Below are positions 33,006 to 40,760 of a DNA stretch of 51,238 nucleotides, in pieces. The notes under the pieces are model-generated. The model did no database searches. It worked only from the letters and a program-made list of their open reading frames with translations, and was not told the DNA's origin. Position numbers and translations under genes: made by a program. The DNA is from UBA5499 sp002426275 (GTDB lineage Bacteria > Bacillota > DTU084), in assembly GCA_937888735.1 (NCBI GenBank), contig CALASN010000183.1, positions 1 to 51,238 on the forward strand. The letters run 5' to 3'. The stretch's first letter is position 1, and every line of letters starts with the position of its first letter.

Positions 33006-33778
33006 TGGAGAGAAGACATGAGCCTGTTTTGCTTTTTTTCTGGCTGGCGGTTTGCGTGGCCTTGGGCCTGCTTGCCATGGCTGCGAGAGAGCTCTGCGGC
33101 CGGGGAATGGAAACGTTTCTGTCAGATACCCTGCTGCCCGCGGCTGGCAGCACCATGGCTCTTTGCTCTTTGGCGCTGCTGTTCGCGGCGCCGCCGGCAG
33201 TTGCCGCAGCCGTTTATTTTTTCGCTTTCCCTCCTGCGGGGCCATGGTCCCGGGCGCTGCATCTGGCCTGGGAATTGCTTTCCGCTGTACCTTCCGTGAT
33301 CTGGGGATTATTTGGCTTCCTCTTTTTCGGTAATTATTTGAGATTTGGCAGTTTTCTTTCGGCTTCCCTGACATTGGCTCTGGTGCTGCTTCCTGAGATT
33401 CAGCGGTCCACAGAGGCGGCTTTGGCCGGAGTGCCCGCCGCTTATCAGAAGGCAAGTCAGGCTTTGGGGGCGACAAGTTGGCGGACATTGCGCGAGATCG
33501 TGCTTCCTCAGGCTGGAAAGGAAATCATCGCCGGCTTGATTTTGGCGCTGCGCCGCGGCGCGGGCGAAACGGCAGCTTTACTTTTGCTCTTCGGCAGCCT
33601 CCGGCAGACGCCGGGCCCCGCTCCCTTGAGCGTGCTTTTGTTTCAGCGCGCTGCCGGGGAACGCGGCTCTGTCTGCGCTGTGGCGCTGGCGCTCGTGGGA
33701 ATTGTGTTGCTGCTTTCTGCCTTGGCCAAGTGCGTTAGCAGCAGCTGCTTTACCAGCGCGAGGGGAGTGCGGAAATGA
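33005..33778 (+). CDS. pstA: PstA-like permease of a phosphate-type ABC transporter
   Basis: A 257-aa inner-membrane protein with about six transmembrane helices, the partner of PstC. The docking loop is ASQALGATSWRTLREIVLPQAGKE, followed by ILALRRGAGETAALLLLFG, which keeps the Arg and the Gly-Glu-Thr usual for PstA. Length is a little short for the family. It overlaps both neighbours (pstC by one base, pstB by four), showing a tightly coupled operon. Confidence 0.9.
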   Translation: MERRHEPVLLFFWLAVCVALGLLAMAARELCGRGMETFLSDTLLPAAGSTMALCSLALLFAAPPAVAAAVYFFAFPPAGPWSRALHLAWELLSAVPSVIWGLFGFLFFGNYLRFGSFLSASLTLALVLLPEIQRSTEAALAGVPAAYQKASQALGATSWRTLREIVLPQAGKEIIAGLILALRRGAGETAALLLLFGSLRQTPGPAPLSVLLFQRAAGERGSVCAVALALVGIVLLLSALAKCVSSSCFTSARGVRK

Positions 33779-34524
33779 ACGCAAAGATAAAGGTTCGTGA
33801 TTTCAGCTTAACATACGGTGAAAAACCAATCTTGCGCAGGATCAATCTGGACGTGCCGGCAGGGGAGATTACGGCGTTGATCGGGCCCAGCGGCGCGGGA
33901 AAATCCTCCTTTTTGCGCGCCCTCAACAGGACCAACGATTGGGAAGGCGTGCGGGAAGACGGAACCGTGCTTTTGGACGATTTGGATATTTACGGCCCTG
34001 GGACAGATGTGGTACAATTGAGGAAACGCGTGGGGATGGTTTTCCAGACGCCCATTCCTTTTCCCATGTCCATCTTTGATAACGTCGCCTTTGGCCCCAG
34101 GATTCACGGCCTGCGACGACGCGGAGAGCTGATGGAGATCGTAGAGCGCAGCCTCAAACAAACGGCGCTTTGGGATGAGCTCCAGGATCGCCTAGAGCAA
34201 AGCGCTCTCAGTTTATCCGTGGGTCAGAGGCAACGTTTATGCATAGCCAGAGTGCTGGCTGTGAAAAGCGAAGTGCTGCTTTTGGATGAGCCTTGTGCAG
34301 ACCTGGATGCCGCTTCGACCATGAAAATAGAAGATTTGCTCCATCAATTGAAAGCGAACTATACAATCATTCTGGCAACCAATCTGCAGCAAGCGGGCAG
34401 GATTGCGGATCGCACCGCCTTTTTTTGGGAAGGAGAGCTGGTGGAGGAAGGGCCCACCAAGTCCCTCTTTCAAAAACCAGGCGATCCGCGCACAGAGGCT
34501 TACCTCACAGGGCGCTTCGGCTAA
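33775..34524 (+). CDS. pstB: PstB-like ATPase with atypical signature and H-loop
   Basis: A 249-aa ABC ATPase of the PstB family: Walker A GPSGAGKSS, the Q-loop region MVFQTPIPFPMSIFDNVAFGPR (very PstB-like), Walker B LLLDEP, and a typical DRTAFFWEGELVE C-terminus. Two ABC motifs deviate. The signature is LSVGQ with Val149 where nearly all ABC ATPases have Gly (LSGGQ). The H-loop reads ILATN, with Thr202 at the position of the switch His (usually VTHN). Walker A Lys and Walker B Asp-Glu are intact, so ATP binding is likely but turnover may be weak. The codons are unambiguous in the sequence. It overlaps pstA by four bases. Confidence 0.9.
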   Translation: MNAKIKVRDFSLTYGEKPILRRINLDVPAGEITALIGPSGAGKSSFLRALNRTNDWEGVREDGTVLLDDLDIYGPGTDVVQLRKRVGMVFQTPIPFPMSIFDNVAFGPRIHGLRRRGELMEIVERSLKQTALWDELQDRLEQSALSLSVGQRQRLCIARVLAVKSEVLLLDEPCADLDAASTMKIEDLLHQLKANYTIILATNLQQAGRIADRTAFFWEGELVEEGPTKSLFQKPGDPRTEAYLTGRFG

Positions 34525-34537
34525 GGAGGAACAAAGT

Positions 34538-35200
34538 TTGAGAATTGTTTTTCAACAGCAACTGGAAAATTTGGAGCAAGATTTACTGCGCATGGGCAGC
34601 TTGGTGGAGGAGGCCATAGGAAATTCCGTGCTCTCTTTGGCGAGACAAGATCTCCCTTTGGCAGAGCAGGTGCTTGAAGGCGATAAACCCATCGATGATC
34701 TGGAGATCCTTTTGGAAGAACAGTGCATGCAGCTTTTGGCGCTGCAGCAGCCTGTGGCAAAAGATCTGCGCAAAATCGGCACGATTTTGAAGGTGACCAC
34801 GGATTTGGAGCGGATCGCGGATCAGGCCACCAACATTGCCGAACTTACAGTTTCCATCGGCACGGCTCCGCTGATTAAACCTTTGATCGATATTCCCAGG
34901 ATGGCCAACCTGGCCAGGGGAATGCTGCACAAGTCCATCGAAGCCTTTGTCCGCGAGGATGAGCAGCTAGCCCGCGATGTTTGCGCGCAAGACGAAGAGG
35001 TAGACCTGCTTTACGCCTCGCTCTTTGAAGAATTGGTGGGTTTTCTGGTGCACAGGCAGGAGGGGAAAGACGCCGAGCAGATCGTGCAGTTATTGTTCAC
35101 TGCCCGGGCTCTGGAGAGAATCGCGGATCACGCCACCAACATTGGAGAACGAGTAGTGTATATGCTCACCGGACAGGTTGTAAAATTGAACGGTTTTTAA
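34538..35200 (+). CDS. phoU: Phosphate signalling regulator PhoU
   Basis: A 220-aa all-helical protein with two PhoU repeats. Each shows the metal-binding helix pattern: KVTTDLERIADQATNIAEL in the first repeat and ARALERIADHATNIGERVVY in the second. PhoU links the Pst complex to PhoR and represses the Pho response when phosphate is plentiful. TTG 34538 has AAGGAGG eight bases upstream and gives the usual N-terminus; an in-frame upstream start would lie inside pstB. A strong terminator follows. Confidence 0.95.
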   Translation: MRIVFQQQLENLEQDLLRMGSLVEEAIGNSVLSLARQDLPLAEQVLEGDKPIDDLEILLEEQCMQLLALQQPVAKDLRKIGTILKVTTDLERIADQATNIAELTVSIGTAPLIKPLIDIPRMANLARGMLHKSIEAFVREDEQLARDVCAQDEEVDLLYASLFEELVGFLVHRQEGKDAEQIVQLLFTARALERIADHATNIGERVVYMLTGQVVKLNGF

Positions 35201-35211
35201 TCTGCACCGGC

Positions 35212-35241
35212 AAACTCAGGGCCTGTGCCCTGAGTTTTTTT
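35212..35241 (+). terminator. Intrinsic terminator after phoU
   Basis: AAACTCAGGGC (35212-35222) pairs perfectly with GCCCTGAGTTT (35227-35237) around CTGT, and the T-run extends to 35241. It ends the phoR-pst-phoU unit before gspE. Confidence 0.93.
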
Positions 35242-35309
35242 GATTTTGCTGGATGCGGTGAACATTTTCGCCTTTGCGTACGTCTAATAAGAAGATTGGG
35301 GGACGGCTG

Positions 35310-36791
35310 GTGACGGAAGAACAGATAGATTTGCGCAATTTTTCATTCGATTCAGGTTTGCTTTCCTTATTGCCTGCGGCTTTCGCCTATGCCAGGGGCG
35401 TGCTTCCCCTGCGGCGGGAGGGCGATCTGCTTTATGTAGCCATGAGCCGGACCGGGGATTTAGCGCTTCAAGACGAGCTGGCTTTTCTCAGCGGCTGTCA
35501 GATCCGTCCGGTACCGGTTGAGGAAGGCCAGCTGCGGGCGGCGGTTGAGGAATGTTATGTGGACAGGATGCTCAGCGAGGTTTCTTCGCCTGTGGAAGTT
35601 CTGTCCGAAGAAAACGTAGAGGACGTGGATCTGGCGCAGATTGCCCAGGAAGCCAAGACCGTCCGTTACGTGAATCTGCTCTTTCACCAAGCTGTGTCCG
35701 AGAGAGCCAGCGATATTCATCTGGAGCCTTTTGAGCGGGAATGCATCGTGCGTTTCCGCATCGACGGGGTGCTGGCGCGAGTCAGCAGTCAGCCGGCAAG
35801 CATGCACCAAGCCGTCGCCTCCAGAATCAAGATCATGGCGGGACTAGACATTGCCCAGCGGCGTCTGCCTCAGGATGGCCGCATCAGAATGCGAATCGCC
35901 AGCAGACAAATTGATGTGCGGGTGAGCACCATCCCTACCCTTTACGGCGAGAGCATCGTCATGCGGCTGCTGGACGGGGCGAATATTCCTTTGGGACTGG
36001 ACCAGCTGGGCATGGATCCGGTAACCTTTGACGCGTACAGAAAATTGCTGGCTAAGCCGTATGGCGTGATCCTGGTCACAGGTCCCACCGGCAGCGGCAA
36101 GACCACCACTTTGTACGCAGCTTTGCGCCAGGTGTTCACGGAAGCCAAGAAGATCGTCACCATTGAAGATCCAGTGGAATATCAGCTTTCCGGGGTCAAT
36201 CAGATTCCGGTACAGCCTAAAGTCGGTCTGACGTTTGCCAGCGGTCTGCGCTCCATCCTGCGGCAAGATCCGGATATCATCATGGTGGGCGAGATTCGGG
36301 ATGAGGAGACTGCGCAAATCGCCATCCAGGCGGCGTTAACCGGACATTTGGTTTTCAGCACGCTGCATACCAATAATGCCGCCGGCGGCATCACCAGGCT
36401 TTTGGAGATGGGAGTGGAGCCTTATCTTGCGGCTTCCACAGTGGAGGGAATCATGGCGCAGCGCCTGTTGCGGCTGATCTGTCCCAAGTGCAAGGAAAGC
36501 TATCGAGATCCGCAGCTGGCCGACAGGCTGCAGCTTGCGGACAGCACCTTTTGGCGGGGCAGGGGCTGCGCGGACTGCCGTTACAGCGGCTACCGCGGCA
36601 GGACAGGGATCTTCGAGCTGCTGCCCATGGACGGCCAATTGCGCAAACTGACCATGGGGCAAGCCTCAGCCGAAGAAATTCAGTTGCAAGCCAGGAATTC
36701 AGGGATGAAGCTTTTGGCCGAAAACGGCTGGGAAAAAGTGCGCCAGGGCCTGACCACAGTCCAAGAAGTGCAAAGGGTGGTGGGAGATTAA
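35310..36791 (+). CDS. gspE: Type II secretion ATPase GspE
   Basis: Cytoplasmic hexameric ATPase that powers the pseudopilus. The 493-aa protein has an N-terminal domain (LPAAFAYARGVLPLRREG), then the ATPase core: Walker A GPTGSGKTTT, Asp box IEDPVEYQ, Walker B IMVGEIRDEETA, His box TGHLVFSTLHTNN, and a zinc-binding pair of CxxC motifs (CPKC, CADC). GTG 35310 has GGGGGA six bases upstream and is preferred; TTG 35274 would add 12 residues but lacks a ribosome-binding site. It is the first gene of an eleven-gene operon. Confidence 0.95.
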   Translation: MTEEQIDLRNFSFDSGLLSLLPAAFAYARGVLPLRREGDLLYVAMSRTGDLALQDELAFLSGCQIRPVPVEEGQLRAAVEECYVDRMLSEVSSPVEVLSEENVEDVDLAQIAQEAKTVRYVNLLFHQAVSERASDIHLEPFERECIVRFRIDGVLARVSSQPASMHQAVASRIKIMAGLDIAQRRLPQDGRIRMRIASRQIDVRVSTIPTLYGESIVMRLLDGANIPLGLDQLGMDPVTFDAYRKLLAKPYGVILVTGPTGSGKTTTLYAALRQVFTEAKKIVTIEDPVEYQLSGVNQIPVQPKVGLTFASGLRSILRQDPDIIMVGEIRDEETAQIAIQAALTGHLVFSTLHTNNAAGGITRLLEMGVEPYLAASTVEGIMAQRLLRLICPKCKESYRDPQLADRLQLADSTFWRGRGCADCRYSGYRGRTGIFELLPMDGQLRKLTMGQASAEEIQLQARNSGMKLLAENGWEKVRQGLTTVQEVQRVVGD

Positions 36792-37973
36792 ATGCCGCAG
36801 TTTGCCTATCGGGCTCTAGACAAGCTGGGAAAGACCGTCGCCGGGAATTTGGAAGCGGACAGCCAGCCTGCGGCTCTGAAGCTGCTCCGCAAGCGAGGCC
36901 TTTATCCTGAGGCTGTGAAACAGCGGAAATTGGGCAAACGCGGGCGAGGTTCCCAGGAATTGGCCACTTTGATTTTGCTTTTGGGAAGGATGCTGCGAGG
37001 CGGACTGCCGCTGGATCGGGCGCTGGAATTATTGGCGGAAGAAATCCGCGCTCCCAGGCTGAGGCAGGCGCTGACACAGGTGCTGGAGGCTGTGAAATCC
37101 GGGAGCGACCTGGCGGGAGCCATGGCTGAGAGCAGCGCTTTTCCCGCCTTGGTGGTGGAGATGGTGCGGGCGGGAGAATCGTCGGGGCAGCTGGCGTTAG
37201 TGCTGGATCAGCTGGCTGCTCATCTGGCGGCGGCGCAGGAAAGCAAGCAGGCCGTAACCAGCGCGCTTTTGTACCCCGCGCTTTTGCTGCTGGCAGCCTT
37301 GAGCTCAACCGCTTTTCTATTCGTCTTTCTCCTCCCGCGCCTGTCCGAGCTCTTTGCCGATTTCGGGCAGGAATTGCCGGCGAGCACAGCTTTGCTGATG
37401 GCTCTGGGATCCTGGCTCAGAGGCAATTGGCTTTGGTTTTTGGCTGTCAGCTGCCTTTTGCTCTGGACAATCGGCAAATGGCTCTCGCTGCCTCAAGGCC
37501 GCGCCTGGCTGGATGAATTCTCTCTGCGCTTGCCTGCTGTGGGACCGCTTTTGATTTATACGTATACCGCCCGCCTGGCCAACACCTTTGCCATTCTGCT
37601 CGCAGGGGGCGTACCTTTGATCCAGGCTTTTCCCATTGTCCGGGCTGCTGTGGGCAACGGCGCCTTTGCCAGGATGCTCACAGACGCGGAGCGCAAGGTT
37701 AAAGAAGGCCAAAGGCTGGCCGCAGCTTTGGAAGGCAATCAATATCTGCCGGCTTTGGCGGGAGCCATGATCGCGGCCGGCGAAGAGACCGGCAGTCTGG
37801 GGGAAATGCTGGCGCATTTGGCGTCTACCTACCAGTATCGGGCTGAGCTGAGCAGAAAAACGCTGCTTTCTTTGCTGGAGCCGGCGATCATTTTGGTCAT
37901 GGGCTTGCTGGTGGGCTTCGTGGTAATTAGCGTGCTGTTGCCCATCTTTGATCTGAACAGCTATCTCAATTAG
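36792..37973 (+). CDS. gspF: Type II secretion inner-membrane platform protein GspF
   Basis: A 393-aa polytopic membrane protein with two copies of the T2SSF domain. Each has the LGRMLRGGLPLDRALELLA or FAILLAGGVPLIQAFPIV pattern and ends in a transmembrane helix. The N-terminus (PQFAYRALDKLGKTVAGNLEA) is classic for GspF/PilC. It couples GspE to the growing pseudopilus. Its ATG directly follows the gspE stop. Confidence 0.95.
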   Translation: MPQFAYRALDKLGKTVAGNLEADSQPAALKLLRKRGLYPEAVKQRKLGKRGRGSQELATLILLLGRMLRGGLPLDRALELLAEEIRAPRLRQALTQVLEAVKSGSDLAGAMAESSAFPALVVEMVRAGESSGQLALVLDQLAAHLAAAQESKQAVTSALLYPALLLLAALSSTAFLFVFLLPRLSELFADFGQELPASTALLMALGSWLRGNWLWFLAVSCLLLWTIGKWLSLPQGRAWLDEFSLRLPAVGPLLIYTYTARLANTFAILLAGGVPLIQAFPIVRAAVGNGAFARMLTDAERKVKEGQRLAAALEGNQYLPALAGAMIAAGEETGSLGEMLAHLASTYQYRAELSRKTLLSLLEPAIILVMGLLVGFVVISVLLPIFDLNSYLN

Positions 37974-37987
37974 CGAGGAGGAGAAGT

Positions 37988-38416
37988 ATGCGAGAGCGCA
38001 AACGCGGTCAGGACGGTTTTACTTTGTTGGAGTTGGTGTTGGTCATGGTGATCCTGGGCATTTTAGCGGCGAGATTAGTGCCCAACTTCGTGGGCAGAAA
38101 CGAAGATGCCAAGCATGCCCGGGCGGTTTCTGATCTCGAGGCCCTGGGCACTGCTCTGGACGCTTTCGAACTTGATAACGGCTCCTTCCCCAGCACTTCG
38201 CAAGGCTTAGCTGCATTAATGCAGCAGCCGGGGGAAGCGGAAAACTGGAAAGGGCCGTATCTGCGCAGAATGCCAAAGGAAGATCCGTGGGGAAATCCTT
38301 ATCAATATCGCGCTCCGGGGATCCATAACTCGGGCAGCTATGATCTTTATTCCGCGGGCCGCGACGGCAGGGAAGGCGGCGCCGGCCCCGATGCTGACAT
38401 CACAAATTGGGACTAA
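37988..38416 (+). CDS. gspG: Major pseudopilin GspG
   Basis: A 142-aa pseudopilin with the prepilin peptidase site GQDG|FTLLELVLVMVILGILAA (Glu at +5), then RNEDAKHARAVSDLEALGTALDAFELDNGSFPS and the GspG-specific C-terminus with a Ca-binding-like DPWGNPYQY...GSYDLYSAGRDG and the closing ITNWD. It forms the main shaft of the pseudopilus. A GAGGAGGAG sequence precedes the ATG. No prepilin peptidase (GspO) is encoded in the window. Confidence 0.97.
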   Translation: MRERKRGQDGFTLLELVLVMVILGILAARLVPNFVGRNEDAKHARAVSDLEALGTALDAFELDNGSFPSTSQGLAALMQQPGEAENWKGPYLRRMPKEDPWGNPYQYRAPGIHNSGSYDLYSAGRDGREGGAGPDADITNWD

Positions 38417-38834
38417 GCAGGCCGGGTTCACTTTGCTGGAACTTTTGCTGGTAATTGGGCTTATGGGTCTGATTGCCGGCTTATGCCTTCCCAATTGGCG
38501 AGGCAGGCAGGAGGAGGCTTCCCTGCGCCTTGCCAGCGCCCAGCTGGCCCAGCTGTGCCGTTACGCCGTCTCTTTGGCCGCAGGCAGCAATGAACAGGTC
38601 ACGCTCGGCAGGCGGGGAGATACTTTTTTTCTCGAAACGCAAGACGGCGTTTCGGAAGAATACACTCTGCCAGCCGCTCTTACTTATTCCGGTCCCCGGG
38701 AGCTGATTTTTTTCCCGGACGGCGTCCGGCAGGAGGCGGTCTTGGCGCTCTTAAACCATGAGGCGCGATATACTGTGAAAATTGAACCTGGAGGCGTTGT
38801 CAGCTCTTTTCCAGGAGGCGAGCCGGATGAGTAG
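38391..38834 (+). CDS. gspH: Minor pseudopilin GspH
   Basis: A 147-aa pseudopilin with the processing site KQAG|FTLLELLLVIGLMGLIAG and a C-terminal globular domain with beta-strand stretches. The order, directly after gspG, and the size fit GspH. ATG 38391 lies inside gspG (26-base overlap); an in-frame upstream ATG (38340) would give an unusually long leader. Confidence 0.88.
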   Translation: MLTSQIGTKQAGFTLLELLLVIGLMGLIAGLCLPNWRGRQEEASLRLASAQLAQLCRYAVSLAAGSNEQVTLGRRGDTFFLETQDGVSEEYTLPAALTYSGPRELIFFPDGVRQEAVLALLNHEARYTVKIEPGGVVSSFPGGEPDE

Positions 38835-39189
38835 AAATGGGTTTACCCTGCTTGAAGTGATGGCGGCCGTGGCGCTGCTGGCGGTGAGCGTTTCGGCCTT
38901 GGGCCTCTCGCTGCATACGGGCTGGGAAAGCACCAGGCGCGCCATGCTCAAAAGCAAAGGGGAGGCGCTGCTGTCTTTGGCGCTCTGTGAAATTAACGAT
39001 CCGCTGGTCGGCTGGCAGGGGGAGTTTGCGGATTTGGCTGCCGGAGGCTGGGAATATACTGTGGAACCTTATCTGGAAGCCCAAGAGCTCTATTTGGGCA
39101 AGCTCAAGGTCTGGTGGCAAGAAGGAGGAAAGAGACAAAGTGAAAGTTGCGCCTTTCTCACCTGCCCAGAAGGGCTTTACCCTCCTTGA
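38827..39189 (+). CDS. gspI: Minor pseudopilin GspI
   Basis: A 120-aa pseudopilin with a short leader and the processing site RNG|FTLLEVMAAVALLAVSVSAL, followed by a small globular domain (GEALLSLALCEIN). LEVMAA is typical for GspI. It overlaps the end of gspH by eight bases and the start of gspJ by 50. Confidence 0.86.
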   Translation: MSRNGFTLLEVMAAVALLAVSVSALGLSLHTGWESTRRAMLKSKGEALLSLALCEINDPLVGWQGEFADLAAGGWEYTVEPYLEAQELYLGKLKVWWQEGGKRQSESCAFLTCPEGLYPP

Positions 39190-39745
39190 ACTGCTTTTGG
39201 CCATGACCTTGGGAGCTCTGATTATGGCGGGAATCGGCAGGTTCCTAGCCCAAGCTTTCGCATTGTCCGCCGGTCAAGAGGGCACCGCCTCCGCTTTGGC
39301 GGACCTGAGCCAGGTTTCCGCAAAGCTTGCTTCCCAGCTACGCTGCGCGCAGCTTTATGAAGGCCGTGAGGATCTGTTTTTCCTGGCCGCAGGCTCTGGG
39401 GAAGACGCGGCTTTACTGTTTACTTGTAAAAGAGGGCGGGAGTTGAAGCTTGTGGGATGGGCGGTGGCCGGCGGAGAGCTATATTATCTTGAGACCAATC
39501 CAGGCGCTTGGCTGCCGCAGTCCGGTCAGCTGCCAGAGCCTCGCCTGCTCTTGGAATTGGGAGCCCGGAAGATTGCGGCTTCCATAACAGGCTTAACCTT
39601 TGAATTTTCGGGCGCGGAGCGCTACAGTTGGGATTCGCGGCAGCTGGGGCTGCCTGGGCAGGTGCGGCTAGTGTTCACGACTGCGGTTAGTCCTCAAGGA
39701 CGGGAGCTGGTGGTGACGCTGCCTCAGGGGAGGAAGAGCGAATGA
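39140..39745 (+). CDS. gspJ: Minor pseudopilin GspJ
   Basis: A 201-aa pseudopilin with the processing site QKG|FTLLELLLAMTLGALIMAG and a larger beta-rich domain, as expected of GspJ (ALLFTCKRGRELKLVGWAV, LTFEFSGAERYSWDS). GTG 39140 has AAGGAGG about 11 bases upstream and lies inside gspI. It overlaps gspK by four bases (ATGA). Confidence 0.86.
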   Translation: MKVAPFSPAQKGFTLLELLLAMTLGALIMAGIGRFLAQAFALSAGQEGTASALADLSQVSAKLASQLRCAQLYEGREDLFFLAAGSGEDAALLFTCKRGRELKLVGWAVAGGELYYLETNPGAWLPQSGQLPEPRLLLELGARKIAASITGLTFEFSGAERYSWDSRQLGLPGQVRLVFTTAVSPQGRELVVTLPQGRKSE

Positions 39746-40758
39746 AGGCTCGCGGTTTCGTCTTGGCCGGCACCCTCTGGATGCTCTCTTTGCTCAGCGC
39801 CATCGCCCTGGCCGTTGCCTTCATGGGCCGCTTGGAGCTGAAGAGCGCCGGTCGCAGACAGGAAGGCAGACAAGCCGAGCTTGCCGCCAGATCAGCTCTC
39901 ACCTTCGTTGAGCAAAAGCTGCGTAAACTCGACGGTTCATATTTTGCCCTTGACCTTTTGGACGGGCAAGACAGCTGGGAGAGCGGCCAGCTGCCGGCTC
40001 TGCCTTTTGCTTTCACAGTCAAGCTCACAGATGAATCCGGCAAGCTGGATTTAAATCGGGCCACCAGCCAGATGCTGGAGGCTTTGGGCTTTACCAAAGC
40101 TCAGGCGGCGGCCGTTTGTCTGTGGCGGGAGGATCATCCCTTCGCCACTGTCTGGGAGCTGACGGAAGCTTTGTCGATAGAGGATCTGGCGGAGGTGGCG
40201 GAGCAGGCCTCGCTGCTCACTACGGTCAGTCAAGCGGAAAATCTCAATCCCAATGGGAAACCTAAGTTGGTTTTGGGGCGACTGTCTTCCGAAGAGCTGC
40301 TTGCAGCAAGCGGAGGAGAGATCTCCCCTTCCCTCGCCGGGCGTCTCGCCTCCGGCGCGGGAAGGGGAATAACTGAGCTTGGGCAGTTGCTTCAGATCGC
40401 GCAGAGCAAGGAAGAATTAGCTCAGCTCGTGGATTGGCTGGCGGAAGAAGAGGGCGTCAGCAGGGGGAAGCTCAATCTCAATACCGCACCGTTAGAAGTC
40501 TTGCAGGTCATTCCCGGGTTCGGAGCGGAATTGAGCCAGGCCATCCTGCAAAGACGCGCCGAGGCTCCCTTTAAGAGACTGTCGGAGCTGGTGCTTTTGC
40601 CCGAGTTTCCCCTGAGCAGCTGGGAGAAGTGCGCAGATTGGGTAACTGTGAGCAGCTGCGCTTTTCTCCTTGAGGCTGAAGGAACTTACCGCCGGGGGAA
40701 ACATAAAATCGCAGCTGTCTTCGGCCAGGGAAGGTATTTAGATTGGCAGGAGGAGTGA
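39742..40758 (+). CDS. gspK: Minor pseudopilin GspK
   Basis: A 338-aa protein with a pseudopilin-like N-terminus (ARG|FVLAGTLWMLSLLSAIALAVAF) that lacks Glu at +5, as is normal for GspK, the tip protein. It then carries two helical SAM-like repeats of the GspK type, seen as GKLDLNRATSQMLEALG and GKLNLNTAPLEVLQVIPGF. The presence of GspK distinguishes a type II secretion system from a type IV pilus. Confidence 0.92.
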   Translation: MKARGFVLAGTLWMLSLLSAIALAVAFMGRLELKSAGRRQEGRQAELAARSALTFVEQKLRKLDGSYFALDLLDGQDSWESGQLPALPFAFTVKLTDESGKLDLNRATSQMLEALGFTKAQAAAVCLWREDHPFATVWELTEALSIEDLAEVAEQASLLTTVSQAENLNPNGKPKLVLGRLSSEELLAASGGEISPSLAGRLASGAGRGITELGQLLQIAQSKEELAQLVDWLAEEEGVSRGKLNLNTAPLEVLQVIPGFGAELSQAILQRRAEAPFKRLSELVLLPEFPLSSWEKCADWVTVSSCAFLLEAEGTYRRGKHKIAAVFGQGRYLDWQEE

Positions 40759-40760
40759 TC

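Noticed and set aside
36451..37308. 285-codon minus-strand open frame across gspE and gspF
   Set aside because: Pro/Ala/Arg-rich translation typical of antisense frames in GC-rich genes.
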